A stretch of 23,692 nt of DNA from UBA2450 sp045132035 (GCA_045132035.1 JBGURM010000069.1:1-23692), one strand, 5' to 3'; shown: positions 1 through 8,016, counted from the first letter of the stretch. Notes: generated from the sequence alone by a model not told the origin. Made by a program: numbers and translations.

Positions 1-247
1 ATAAATAACTAGGCAATAGTGGTATCACCTTGAAAGTTTCTAAGATACTTTTAATGATTAGTCTCCTTCTCTTTTCGTCGAAATATTTTCTTAGAATGTA
101 ATAGATGTCTGTTATTTGTTTAGAACAAATATACCCATCTATTTCCCCATCAACGACCTTATTAATCAATTTTTGGGAATAATCATAATCTGAATATCTT
201 TCTGAAATTGCATCAATAATAACGTTTGTATCAAATAACACTTTCAT
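1..247 (-). CDS. PIN-domain ribonuclease toxin of a type II toxin-antitoxin pair (partial, 3' end cut by window edge)
   Basis: I read this frame directly; it runs off the left edge, so only the first 82 or so residues are visible. It opens MKVLFDTNVIIDAISERY, the PIN-domain start in which the first acidic residue (D6) sits before TNVIID and a second acid (D12) follows; these are metal-binding positions in VapC-like RNases. The later IYYILRK stretch also fits the family. It starts 2 nt after the antitoxin stop, so the two genes should be co-transcribed and probably translationally coupled. The expected role is an RNase held inactive by the upstream antitoxin; the RNA target cannot be read from sequence. 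The C-terminal acidic residues lie outside the window, so intactness is unknown. Confidence 0.85.
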   Translation of the reverse strand, partial: MKVLFDTNVIIDAISERYSDYDYSQKLINKVVDGEIDGYICSKQITDIYYILRKYFDEKRRRLIIKSILETFKVIPLLPSYL

Positions 248-249
248 AC

Positions 250-453
250 TTATTCTCTATCAACATCATCATCTATTATTTCGCCCCTAAGCGATCCAAA
301 AATAGATGCCCACTCTTTTTTCAATCTTTCTTTTTTTGGCACAATTGTAAAAATCACATCACCACGATGAGTGACATCAATTTCTTCTTTTTGGCCAAGC
401 TTCATATACTTTCCAAAATTTTCTTTAAATTCAGTTGCTGTAATGGTACACAT
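250..453 (-). CDS. Phd/YefM-family antitoxin
   Basis: A 67-residue protein with the Phd/YefM layout. The N-terminal DNA-binding part (residues 1-45) contains TATEFKENFGKYM, then a VTHRGD turn and an FTIVPKK strand. The acidic tail (IIDDDVDRE) would be the toxin-binding part. Expected role: neutralise the PIN toxin and repress its own operon. The ATG is preceded by a clear GAGGTGA (458-464 on this strand). It is the first gene of the pair. The palindromes over and upstream of its promoter are candidate autoregulatory sites. Confidence 0.88.
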   Translation of the reverse strand: MCTITATEFKENFGKYMKLGQKEEIDVTHRGDVIFTIVPKKERLKKEWASIFGSLRGEIIDDDVDRE

Positions 454-470
454 ATAATCACCTCATCATA

Positions 471-499
471 ATTATAGTCGAATCGCACTCTTTTCTCAA
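471..499 (-). promoter_or_regulatory. Sigma-A-type promoter of the toxin-antitoxin operon
   Basis: Read on the minus strand: -35 TTGAGA (494-499), a 17-bp spacer, -10 TATAAT (471-476). Predicted start of transcription is near 464, which leaves a leader of about 11 nt that begins essentially at the Shine-Dalgarno. One repeat half-site (481-488) falls inside the spacer. Confidence 0.72.
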
Positions 500-538
500 T
501 ATCAATCGCACGATTAAAAAAATAGAATCGCACGATTA
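481..538. repeat. Three phased AATCGCAC repeats over and upstream of the toxin-antitoxin promoter (probable operator)
   Basis: AATCGCAC occurs at 481-488, 504-511 and 526-533, a pitch of 23 and 22 bp, about two helical turns. The second and third copies extend to AATCGCACGATT, a palindrome with arms AATCG/CGATT around a 2-bp centre (504-515 and 526-537). The first is a half-site between the -35 and -10 boxes. This layout fits cooperative binding of a small dimeric repressor such as the antitoxin or toxin-antitoxin complex; the binding protein is inferred. Confidence 0.65.
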
Positions 539-550
539 ATGCTAAATTAA

Positions 551-569
551 AAATCCCATAAAGGGATTA
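551..569 (-). terminator. Intrinsic terminator after the M29 aminopeptidase gene
   Basis: On the minus strand a 6-bp stem AATCCC/GGGATT (563-568 with 552-557) with a 5-nt loop is followed by TTTAATTTAGC. It lies about 25 nt beyond the aminopeptidase stop codon. The stem is short, so termination may be partial. Confidence 0.5.
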
Positions 570-591
570 TTAATAATTTGTTCAAATACTT

Positions 592-1815
592 TTATATTGC
601 CCAGTTTCCGTCTTTGAAGATGGTGGTTTTCTTACTGTCAAATGATGTTCCAATGATTTCTAAATCTTTAGTGCCGATCATAAAGTCAACGTGAATCATT
701 GAATCATTTAAGCCGAGTTCTTTCGCTTCTTCATTAGTTAAACTTGCTCCATTAGGTAATAATTCTTTAAAGCCATGTCCTAACGCTAGGTGACACGCTG
801 CATTTTCATCAAATAATGTTTCATAGAAAAGGATACCGCTATTTTGGATTGGTGAATCATATGGAACAAGAGCGACTTCGCCAAGCTTAGCAGCGCCATC
901 ATCCATAGCAATCATTTGTTCTAATAATTTTTGATTCTTTTTGGCTTTGACTTCAACCGCTCTACCGTTTTCAAATTTGATTGAGAATCCTTCGATTAAT
1001 TGTCCGTTATATGAAAGTGGTTTACTGGCGTAGACGATTCCTTCACAAGATCCTGCTAATGGGGAAGTAAAGACTTCTTCACTTGGAATGTTTGGGTTAT
1101 AGATGCGTTTATCGTCAGTGTATTCAGCTCCTCCACCCCAACGAGCGCCTTTGATTAATTCAACTTTAAAATTAGTCCCATTACTTGATTTATATTCAAG
1201 GTAGTGGAGATCTAAAGAATTGAGCTTTTCACAGTGATTGAGGAGGTTTCTGTTGTGTTTTTCCCAATTTTCAACCGCGTGGCCATCCACTCTAGAGGTT
1301 GATAAAATTGCATTCCATAATAGTTCAACTGCTTCATCATCTTCTTTGCCTTTAAAGATGATTCTAGCCCATTCTTTACTTGGAACAGCAGCGATACACC
1401 ATTTATATTTTCCATCCATTAAGTCTCTATATGGTTTGACTTTCTTTCTGACTTTCATGCTGCTTTTAGAAAGAATTGATTGTTTGATTCCTTTAAAAGC
1501 GTCTGGGTCATCACTGACGATATGAAGCATACTTGGAAGATGCTTAATCATATATTTATATTCACTAATGGAGTATTCAGGAACTTTTGAGAGTTCTCTT
1601 AAACTCATATATTCGTAATTGAGTCTACTAATTTTATTATCAGAGAATCTCACTCTAACTTTTTTAGCGCCAGCTTTATAACATTCTTCAACCACTAAGC
1701 GAACAAATTCAACTTGGTCTAAACCACAATTAATCCAAACTTCTTCTCCTGGAAGGACATTAATTCCTTTTTTCGCTAATAATTCCGCGTATTCTCTTAA
1801 TCTTTCTAATTGCAT
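592..1815 (-). CDS. M29-family metallo-aminopeptidase (AmpS/PepS type)
   Basis: A 407-residue protein, the normal length for family M29, cytoplasmic enzymes that remove N-terminal residues from peptides using a two-metal centre. The metal-ligand set of this family is recognisable. It comprises an acid in IPSEEVFTSP (about E247), GEVALV (E313), the histidine of DENAACHLALG (H342), and IHVDFMIGT (H375, D377). The N-terminal half has the family pattern LLAKKGINVLPGEEVWI. No signal peptide is present. The start is supported by AGAGG about 8 nt upstream. It stands alone, divergent from the tRNA thiolase gene. Confidence 0.92.
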   Translation of the reverse strand: MQLERLREYAELLAKKGINVLPGEEVWINCGLDQVEFVRLVVEECYKAGAKKVRVRFSDNKISRLNYEYMSLRELSKVPEYSISEYKYMIKHLPSMLHIVSDDPDAFKGIKQSILSKSSMKVRKKVKPYRDLMDGKYKWCIAAVPSKEWARIIFKGKEDDEAVELLWNAILSTSRVDGHAVENWEKHNRNLLNHCEKLNSLDLHYLEYKSSNGTNFKVELIKGARWGGGAEYTDDKRIYNPNIPSEEVFTSPLAGSCEGIVYASKPLSYNGQLIEGFSIKFENGRAVEVKAKKNQKLLEQMIAMDDGAAKLGEVALVPYDSPIQNSGILFYETLFDENAACHLALGHGFKELLPNGASLTNEEAKELGLNDSMIHVDFMIGTKDLEIIGTSFDSKKTTIFKDGNWAI

Positions 1816-1916
1816 AATTAATACCTCTATTTTTTTCTTTTCTATTGTATATTTTTTACTTGCAATGTAAAAATAATAAGCAAAGGTTTTTCAAAATACG
1901 GAGTTACCTACAAGTT

Positions 1917-2768
1917 ATGACTGATGGAAATAAGCATATTGATGAATATGAAAAGAGCCTCTCTACTACTTATCGTAGAGGGATTTGGTCACGATTTGTA
2001 AAAGGACTTAAAGAATATCAGCTTCTTTCCCCAGGAGACAAAGTCTGTGTTTGTATTTCTGGTGGAAAAGATTCAATGTGTCTAGCTAAGTTATTTATGT
2101 TACTTCAAAGACATAGTGATTTTGATTTTGAAGCAAAGTTCTTAGTGATGGATCCTGGCTATAACGAGGCTAATAAACAGTTAATTAGAGAAAACATTGA
2201 AAAACTTCATATTCCTGCTGAATTTATTTCTACTGATATCTTTGAAATCGCTAATGCGAGAGATCCTAAAAACGCTTGTTTCTTATGTGCTAAGATGAGA
2301 AGAGGAGCGTTATATAACGCTGCTAAAAGACTAGGCTGTAACAAAATTGCTTTAGGACATCATTATGATGATGTTATTGAAACTACATTAATGAATATGC
2401 TTAATAGCGGTTCTTTCCAAACTATGCTTCCAAAACTTCATAGTACGAACTTTGAAGGAATGGAATTAATTAGACCAATGTATTTTGTTAGAGAAAACGA
2501 TATTAAACTTTGGGCTAAGCATCATGATTTACATTTCTTGCAGTGCGCATGTCGATTTACTGAAGAAGCAGCGATTGATGAAAATAAAAGCATGAGGAAA
2601 TGGACTAAACAATTAATTAAGGATTTAAAGAAAGACATTCCTCAAGTTGAATTTAATATCTTCAAGGCTAGTGAAAATGTCACTCTTGATATGATTCTTG
2701 GTTATAAAGACAAAGGAATTCAACATTCGTTCCTTGATGAATATGACAAAAAAGAAGGCGACAATTGA
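1917..2768 (+). CDS. ttcA: PP-loop tRNA 2-thiolation protein, TtcA-like
   Basis: An ATP-pyrophosphatase of the TtcA/TuaC family, which thiolates tRNA bases using an Fe-S cluster. From the chosen start (283 residues) the PP-loop SGGKDS is at about 48-53. The cysteine pair CFLC is at 121-124, and LQCACRF near 210 supplies the third cluster cysteine. GHHYDDVIETTLMN is the conserved helix after the nucleotide site. The frame stays open upstream to a TTG at 1845, but that adds 24 basic, aromatic residues unlike the family and has no ribosome site. The ATG at 1917 has GGAG 13 nt upstream, a rather long spacing. The exact target base (C32 or another) cannot be decided here. Confidence 0.85.
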   Translation: MTDGNKHIDEYEKSLSTTYRRGIWSRFVKGLKEYQLLSPGDKVCVCISGGKDSMCLAKLFMLLQRHSDFDFEAKFLVMDPGYNEANKQLIRENIEKLHIPAEFISTDIFEIANARDPKNACFLCAKMRRGALYNAAKRLGCNKIALGHHYDDVIETTLMNMLNSGSFQTMLPKLHSTNFEGMELIRPMYFVRENDIKLWAKHHDLHFLQCACRFTEEAAIDENKSMRKWTKQLIKDLKKDIPQVEFNIFKASENVTLDMILGYKDKGIQHSFLDEYDKKEGDN

Positions 2769-2779
2769 TTAGTCGCCTT
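2755..2779. terminator. Bidirectional terminator shared by two convergent genes
   Basis: A perfect 8-bp stem AAGGCGAC (2755-2762) / GTCGCCTT (2772-2779) with a 9-nt loop. The loop contains the stop codon of the plus gene (TGA, 2766-2768) and that of the minus gene (2769-2771). T-rich runs follow on each strand: TTTACTTTT on plus, TTCTTTTTT on minus. Both coding ends therefore lie inside the hairpin. Confidence 0.8.
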
Positions 2780-4007
2780 TACTTTTAAATATGTGTTTAT
2801 ATATCTCTTCAACAGCGAGAGATATTTTTGTTACTGAGAAATCTGGTCTTTCTGGATATACATAATAAGTATTATCGAGAGTGTTTAAATCGACACAGTC
2901 CCCGTATTTTCCTAAATATTCGTATTCGATATGAACTCCATATATGCTACTAGAAGCAATCTTTAGCTCATATGGTTTATCTTCAAATACACCGGTGAGT
3001 CTAAATCCATTTAAGTCATGGACTAACTTGCCTTTTCCAATAGGAATGAATTTATCTTTTGGAAGAATATCAGTGTGAACTTCGCTTTCAAAATAATATG
3101 TTCCAGCTTCAACTTCTTTTCTCACTTCGTCCCTCTCCCATTCATACCAATCAGGGATGTGTGAGAATTCAGTTACTCCGTCTTTACCTTCTAATTCACC
3201 AAGTTCAGTGTAGAACCATTCTTTTCCACAGGCATTGCATTTAAGAATTGTTCCTTTTGAGGACATTTCATATTCTTTTCCACAATGTGGACACTTATAT
3301 AAAACTTTATGCAAACCTTCCGCTCTACCTTCATAAGTGATATGAATATTTCTTTTCTTTTGCCAAGCATATTCATCATAGATGAATTCATTTTGAATGA
3401 TTTCATCAATCTCATCGATTGACATTGTCTCAATTTCTTCTTTTGTGGCGACGCATTTAAGCTCAGCTTCGATTCCTTTAACGTTACGCATATGAAGATT
3501 CCAGAATGGTGAATTGATGTGGTGGCCATTCATCTTTAAGATGACTAGTGGAACTTTAAAATGTTTAACGAGTCGAGCGACACTTTTAGGAATAATTGCA
3601 GTGGTGCCACACAAGGAATATCTTGCTTCTGGGAACATCGCCATAATGTGTTTTTGTTTATTTAAAACATAATCAATATGCTGAATGAGATATGGATCGG
3701 TAGTGAATTTTCTTTTACAGATACATCCGATTGACTCTAAAAACTTTTTCCTACCTAAAAATCCGTCGATAGCGACGATGTAACTCATTTTATGAGGGAA
3801 TGTTATATAACGTAACATTTGGATGTCTAAAAAGGCGTTATGGTTCGCTAAAAGGATATATGGAGGTTTGATCCCCTTCATATGTGTCTTTCTAATCTTC
3901 GCGTCATGTTTCCAAACTTCTAAAGCACCGATGATTGTGGTTAAAGGAACTAATACCGGATTTTTTGGATTAGCCTTCATGTCAAATTTTTCGAACTGGT
4001 CAAACAT
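2769..4007 (-). CDS. PlsC-like glycerophospholipid acyltransferase with zinc ribbon and extra C-terminal domain
   Basis: A 412-residue protein. Residues about 45-210 are a lysophosphatidate-acyltransferase fold. It has NHNAFLD, the HX4D catalytic motif (H56, D61), and MFPEARYS, the variant of FPEGTRS (125-128). A zinc ribbon follows (C239/C242, C257/C260), then about 150 residues with no motif I recognise. No transmembrane segment is obvious, so membrane contact would be peripheral. Ordinary PlsC proteins are about 240 residues; the C-terminal half is an addition. Expected chemistry is acyl transfer to a lysophospholipid; the acyl donor and true substrate are uncertain. No good Shine-Dalgarno precedes the ATG; a promoter lies directly upstream. 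Confidence 0.78.
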   Translation of the reverse strand: MFDQFEKFDMKANPKNPVLVPLTTIIGALEVWKHDAKIRKTHMKGIKPPYILLANHNAFLDIQMLRYITFPHKMSYIVAIDGFLGRKKFLESIGCICKRKFTTDPYLIQHIDYVLNKQKHIMAMFPEARYSLCGTTAIIPKSVARLVKHFKVPLVILKMNGHHINSPFWNLHMRNVKGIEAELKCVATKEEIETMSIDEIDEIIQNEFIYDEYAWQKKRNIHITYEGRAEGLHKVLYKCPHCGKEYEMSSKGTILKCNACGKEWFYTELGELEGKDGVTEFSHIPDWYEWERDEVRKEVEAGTYYFESEVHTDILPKDKFIPIGKGKLVHDLNGFRLTGVFEDKPYELKIASSSIYGVHIEYEYLGKYGDCVDLNTLDNTYYVYPERPDFSVTKISLAVEEIYKHIFKSKGD

Positions 4008-4016
4008 ATTAAAACT

Positions 4017-4045
4017 ATTTTACCTTAAATATATCTTATTATCAA
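4017..4045 (-). promoter_or_regulatory. Promoter of the acyltransferase gene, apparently leaderless
   Basis: On the minus strand: -35 TTGATA (4040-4045), 17-bp spacer, -10 TAAAAT (4017-4022), then 9 nt to the ATG at 4007. Transcription would start within about 0-4 nt of the start codon. No ribosome-binding sequence fits between. Confidence 0.6.
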
Positions 4046-4061
4046 ATACGCATGAAGGAAG

Positions 4062-4092
4062 CAAAAGAAAAGGGATGAAACAAGTTCATCCC
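4062..4092 (-). terminator. Intrinsic terminator of the hypB-oxidoreductase-hypA operon
   Basis: On the minus strand, 6 nt past the hypA stop, an 8-bp stem GGGATGAA/TTCATCCC (4085-4092 with 4072-4079, 5-nt loop) is followed by TTTTCTTTT (4071-4062). Confidence 0.8.
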
Positions 4093-4098
4093 AATTAT

Positions 4099-4443
4099 TC
4101 ACTCTACTTTGAAGTTTTTAATGACGACATCGTTTCCAGTTACCAAGTAAGTGTGACCGGAATGACAATATGGACATTCTTTTCCAAATTCAGTAGTGGA
4201 GTATGTTTTTTTGCAATCCTCACAATAAGTGATTCCCTGAATAGTGATGTAGTTGAGTTTACACTCCTTCATATATTCAGTTTTTTTAATAGCCCAGTTG
4301 AAGGCTTCAACGAAGTATTCTTTAACTACTCCGCTGACTTCTCCAACTTCAAGAGTTAATTCAACAACTTTGTTGACTTTGTTTTCTTTGGCTAGTTTTT
4401 CAATTTGGTTAATGACGTGGACAACTATTCCTAACTCGTGCAT
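4099..4443 (-). CDS. hypA: Nickel metallochaperone HypA
   Basis: A 114-residue protein of standard HypA length. It begins MHE, the motif whose N-terminal amine and His2 bind nickel. It carries the structural zinc site CEDC (C74, C77) and CPYC (C90, C93). HypA works with HypB to load nickel into [NiFe]-hydrogenase, and in some bacteria urease. It is the last gene of the operon, starting 2 nt after the oxidoreductase stop and followed by a strong terminator. No other hydrogenase maturation gene (hypC, D, E, F) is in the window. Confidence 0.95.
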   Translation of the reverse strand: MHELGIVVHVINQIEKLAKENKVNKVVELTLEVGEVSGVVKEYFVEAFNWAIKKTEYMKECKLNYITIQGITYCEDCKKTYSTTEFGKECPYCHSGHTYLVTGNDVVIKNFKVE

Positions 4444-4445
4444 AT

Positions 4446-7340
4446 TTATTCAACCGCATTTCCGGTGTGTGGACGAGTCTTTTTGGCTTCTTTATAGTAT
4501 TTGTTCCACTCTTTACGTTTCTTAGCCATCATGCGTGCTTCTTTACTACCGGAGTAGAAGAGAATCTTGAAGGCACGTGGGAGAGCGTATCCGAGTAAGC
4601 CACTAACTTTCTTTTCAGCCTTTCTCATATTAGAGCATTCTGGATGATCTCTAACGAGATGGATGGCGTCAAAGTTACACTTTGTTGTACAAATACCACA
4701 ACCGATACACTTGTGTGGATCAACGTGAGCAGCACCACAGCTTAAGCAACGTGCTGTTTCTGTCTTAACTTGTTCTTCGGTTAAGGTCTTATGAGCGTCT
4801 TTGAATGAATTCTTGTGATCGATTGATTCATCCATGCCAGCTTCTTGTCTGCCTGCATCATCATAACCAGGAAGTGTGATATCTTCCTTGTTGAGTGGTG
4901 TGAATCCACGTTGGTTGAAGGCGATAGTTGGGTTGGCGTTTGGTCTAACGTGTCTTGCTAATGCATCAGCAACTTCGTGTCCTGCTGCAATGGCATTAAT
5001 GACAAATTTTGGACCAGTGAAGACGTCACCACCAACGAAGATATCTTCGTCAGCAGTTTGATATGTAAGTTTGTCTGCAAGTGGGTAATTGCCATGCCAG
5101 AATGTGACTTTGCTTCCTTTGAGTAAGTCGCCCCAGACGATTTCTTGACCAATAGCGAAGATGATTCTATCGGCTTTAACTTCCATGGTTTCATTTTCAT
5201 CATATTTTGGTGAGAATTTGCCGGTTTCTGGATCAATAGTGGATAAACATTTCTTAAAGACAATACCGGTGACTTCGCCTTTGGCGTTGACTTTAACTTC
5301 TTTTGGACCCCAACTATTGTTGATGGCAATATTTTCTTCGAGTGTTTCGCGAACTTCTTCGTTACTTGCAGGCATTGTGTCTCTACTTTCTAAGCAGAAC
5401 ATTGAGACGTTAGCTGCTTTTAATCTATGAGCTGTACGTGCACAGTCGACTGCGACGTTACCGCCACCGACGACGACGACTTCGCCTTTGAATTCTTCTT
5501 GTTTATCAAGAGCATTTCTTAAATAGCTAACAGCGATGTCTGTACCTTTTGCGGTATCATTTGGAACACCTGGGCGTTTTCCACCTTGGCAACCAATTGC
5601 AATATAGAAGGCTTTGTAACCTTGTTTTTTGAGTTCTTCGATGGTGACATCTTTACCGACTTCAACGCCACACTTGATTTCAACACCAAGTTTTCTGAGG
5701 ACATCAATTTCAGCTTCGATGACATCTTTTTCTAATTTATATGATGGGATTCCATACATCATCATTCCGCCAGGTTTCTTTTCTTTTTCAAAGACTGTTG
5801 GAGCGAATCCCATTTCTGCTAAGTAGTAAGCCGCACTTAATCCAGCTGGACCAGCACCGATAATGGCGATCTTTTCGTCGAATTTGCCATATGTACTAGC
5901 AACGATCTTTTCTGGAACATATCTGTCTTTAGAATTGATTTCTAAATCAGCAAGGAACTTCTTGACTGCGTCAATACTGACTGGTGCGTCAATTTTTCCT
6001 CTGGTACATGCTTCTTCACATTTCTTGTTACAAACACGACCACAGACTGCTGGGAATGGGTTTTGAGTTTTGATTAAGGCAAGGGCTTCTCTATATCTGC
6101 CTTCTTTTGCCATTTGCAAATATCCTTGAACTGGGACGTGAGCTGGACAAGCAACTTTACATGGCGCTGTACCTGTATCCCAGGTATCGCTCTTTCTTGC
6201 TGTATCTCTATAGTTTTCATCCCAAGCATATTTACCCCATTTAATCTTGTCTGGGAGTGGTGCTTCTGGATATTCCATTGGTTTGCCATCGCCTTTGCAA
6301 AGTTTTTGTCCTAATTTGACAGCACCTGCTGGACAGTTAGCAACACATTGGCCACAAGCAACACAGTTGGTGGTTGTAACTTTAGCGGTATATGCACTTC
6401 TTTCTAGATATGGAGTGTTGAATAATAATGCAGTTCTTAAAGCGTTACAGATTTTAACGTCACAGTTACAAATATCGAAGATTTTGTTTTCACCATCAAT
6501 ATTTGTGATTTGGTGAACGTAACCGTTCTTTTCTGCTAATTCAAAGATTTCTAACGCTCTTTCTTTGGTGATGTAGTGAGCTCTACCAGTTTCAACTGTG
6601 TAATCAGCCATGTCACCAAATTGGATACACCAATCATCGACATCGTCGATACATCCTTCCCCAAGCATAGCTCTACTTGCTCTACAAGAACAAATACCAG
6701 CGGAGATATGACCCTCATATTTCTTCATCCAGTGGGAAATCTTTTCAACATCGATTGCTTCGTTGTTGGATTCGATAGCCTTTTCTACTGGGATAACGTG
6801 CATACCAACACCGCCCCCACCTGGAGGAAGCATTTCGGTAACACCTGCAAGAGGAATAAATGTCATTCTTTCAAAGAAAGAAGCAACAGCAGGATTCTTT
6901 GCAATTCTATCAACTGTAGAGTTCATAAGTTCAGCGCTTCCTGGAACGAAATAGCTGAGCATATATCTCTTAATTTTTGGTTTGTCTTCAAGTGGGTGAT
7001 CCCAAGCATAGTTATCACCGTAATCATATTCAATGATACCGATGACTGACATTTCGTCTAATAATCTTTGAAGCTCAACAGGATTGAGTTCTGGATTCAT
7101 CTTTTGAAGATCTTCGAAGACATAGTGTTTTCTTTGTTTCATCTTCAAGAGAATGTCAATCATTGGTTCAGTTAAGACTTCTCTTAATCCCCAGTATTCT
7201 GGGTCTGTTGTTTTAACACCAGTTAATTTGTGTGGGACAACGTCGGTAATCTTCTTTGCTAATTTGCAAAGTTTCTTTTCGTAAGAATAACCTTTCTCAC
7301 CATAATAAGGTGTTTCAACTTTTTTACTTTGTTCTGGCAT
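4446..7340 (-). CDS. Large Fe-S/FAD/NAD(P) oxidoreductase, GltD/NfnB-like core with extra N- and C-terminal Fe-S domains
   Basis: A 964-residue soluble protein. In order: a helical, winged-helix-like region (about 50-110); a cysteine region with GICSCR (C217, C219), C230, C238 and then ICNCDVKIC (C291, C293, C298); and a ferredoxin motif CVACGQCVANCP (C326, C329, C332, C336). A GltD-type helical Fe-S domain follows (C394, C398, C433, C437, C441, C445). Then come an FAD site IGAGPAGLSAAY (493-505) and an NAD(P) site VVGGGNVAVDCA (623-634), with GGDVFTGP near 770 completing the flavin site. The C-terminal ferredoxin domain has C865, C868 and CIGCGICTTKC (C878-C888). The core matches the small subunit of glutamate synthase and NfnB/AegA-type enzymes, which pass electrons between NAD(P)H and Fe-S partners. 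There is no glutamate synthase large subunit nearby. Its start overlaps the hypB end by 17 nt and hypA follows 2 nt later, so a link to nickel or hydrogen metabolism is likely. The actual electron acceptor is unknown. Confidence 0.85.
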   Translation of the reverse strand: MPEQSKKVETPYYGEKGYSYEKKLCKLAKKITDVVPHKLTGVKTTDPEYWGLREVLTEPMIDILLKMKQRKHYVFEDLQKMNPELNPVELQRLLDEMSVIGIIEYDYGDNYAWDHPLEDKPKIKRYMLSYFVPGSAELMNSTVDRIAKNPAVASFFERMTFIPLAGVTEMLPPGGGGVGMHVIPVEKAIESNNEAIDVEKISHWMKKYEGHISAGICSCRASRAMLGEGCIDDVDDWCIQFGDMADYTVETGRAHYITKERALEIFELAEKNGYVHQITNIDGENKIFDICNCDVKICNALRTALLFNTPYLERSAYTAKVTTTNCVACGQCVANCPAGAVKLGQKLCKGDGKPMEYPEAPLPDKIKWGKYAWDENYRDTARKSDTWDTGTAPCKVACPAHVPVQGYLQMAKEGRYREALALIKTQNPFPAVCGRVCNKKCEEACTRGKIDAPVSIDAVKKFLADLEINSKDRYVPEKIVASTYGKFDEKIAIIGAGPAGLSAAYYLAEMGFAPTVFEKEKKPGGMMMYGIPSYKLEKDVIEAEIDVLRKLGVEIKCGVEVGKDVTIEELKKQGYKAFYIAIGCQGGKRPGVPNDTAKGTDIAVSYLRNALDKQEEFKGEVVVVGGGNVAVDCARTAHRLKAANVSMFCLESRDTMPASNEEVRETLEENIAINNSWGPKEVKVNAKGEVTGIVFKKCLSTIDPETGKFSPKYDENETMEVKADRIIFAIGQEIVWGDLLKGSKVTFWHGNYPLADKLTYQTADEDIFVGGDVFTGPKFVINAIAAGHEVADALARHVRPNANPTIAFNQRGFTPLNKEDITLPGYDDAGRQEAGMDESIDHKNSFKDAHKTLTEEQVKTETARCLSCGAAHVDPHKCIGCGICTTKCNFDAIHLVRDHPECSNMRKAEKKVSGLLGYALPRAFKILFYSGSKEARMMAKKRKEWNKYYKEAKKTRPHTGNAVE

Positions 7341-8016
7341 TTTTCTTCTCCTTCCAGTAAGTAATTGTTTTAATAAAATATTCTTTTACTTGGTCTATTC
7401 CTTGACCAGTTTTCGCGCTTATAGGAATTATAGTCGCGTTTTTGTTTCTCATTTTAATTGTTTCTTCACACTTCTTGAAATCGAAGTTGAAGTAGGCGAT
7501 TGTGTCAACCTTATTAATAATAACAAGATCGCATTTTTGGAAGATGAGTGGATATTTGAGTGGTTTGTCATCTCCTTCAGGAACCGAGAGAATCATGATG
7601 TCGAGTGAGGCACCTGTATCAAATTCAGCAGGGCACACTAGATTACCAACATTCTCAAGGAAGACGAGATCCAAATCACTAATATCGATTCCATCTAATC
7701 CGCTTTTGGTCATTCCAGCATCTAAGTGGCACATGCCTGAGGTATGAATCTGGATTGACTTAACACCTGTATTCTTCGCAATTGAGATGGCATCAACATC
7801 GCTATCGATATCTGCTTCCATAACCCCGATCCTATAAATATCTTTTAAAGAATTTATTAGAGCGGTAAGGGTTGTGGTTTTGCCTGCTCCTGGAGAAGAC
7901 ATAAGGTTGACAAGGAATGTTCCTTTGTCTTTTAGATATCCTCTTAGAGCATCCGCTTCTAAATCATTATCAGCATAGGCTGAACGGTTTACTGTGATTG
8001 TTTTGATATCCGACAT
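7324..8016 (-). CDS. hypB: Nickel-inserting GTPase HypB (operon copy)
   Basis: A 230-residue SIMIBI-class GTPase. Walker A is SSPGAGKTT (40-48), the switch region is EADIDSDVDA, and the guanine-specificity motif is NKVD (168-171). The metal site at the GTPase dimer interface is present: C96 and H97 in SGMCH, and C128 in NLVCPAEFDTG. It lacks the N-terminal CxxCGC nickel site and the histidine-rich stretch found in some HypB proteins, so it is the minimal form. It is the first gene of the minus operon and its end overlaps the oxidoreductase start. No strong Shine-Dalgarno is visible before the ATG. Confidence 0.95.
   Translation of the reverse strand: MSDIKTITVNRSAYADNDLEADALRGYLKDKGTFLVNLMSSPGAGKTTTLTALINSLKDIYRIGVMEADIDSDVDAISIAKNTGVKSIQIHTSGMCHLDAGMTKSGLDGIDISDLDLVFLENVGNLVCPAEFDTGASLDIMILSVPEGDDKPLKYPLIFQKCDLVIINKVDTIAYFNFDFKKCEETIKMRNKNATIIPISAKTGQGIDQVKEYFIKTITYWKEKKNARTK

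Noticed and set aside
481..538. CRISPR-like or origin iteron array
   Set aside because: Only three 8-12 bp repeats with about 10-bp gaps, centred on a promoter; an operator explains them better than CRISPR or replication iterons.
1845..1916. Upstream extension of the TtcA-like gene to a TTG start
   Set aside because: The extra 24 residues are basic and aromatic, unlike TtcA N-termini, have no ribosome-binding site and lie in the promoter region of the divergent aminopeptidase gene.
3823..4359. Plus-strand open frame of 178 codons
   Set aside because: It runs antisense across the acyltransferase start, a terminator and most of hypA, all of which have clear family motifs. Its own product shows no motif.
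6576..7049. Plus-strand open frame of 157 codons
   Set aside because: It is antisense to the N-terminal part of the Fe-S oxidoreductase, with no ribosome site and a composition typical of a reverse-strand shadow.
4446..7340. Glutamate synthase small subunit
   Set aside because: The core matches GltD, but the protein is twice the usual length, carries extra Fe-S domains, and its neighbours are hypA and hypB with no gltB-type large subunit.
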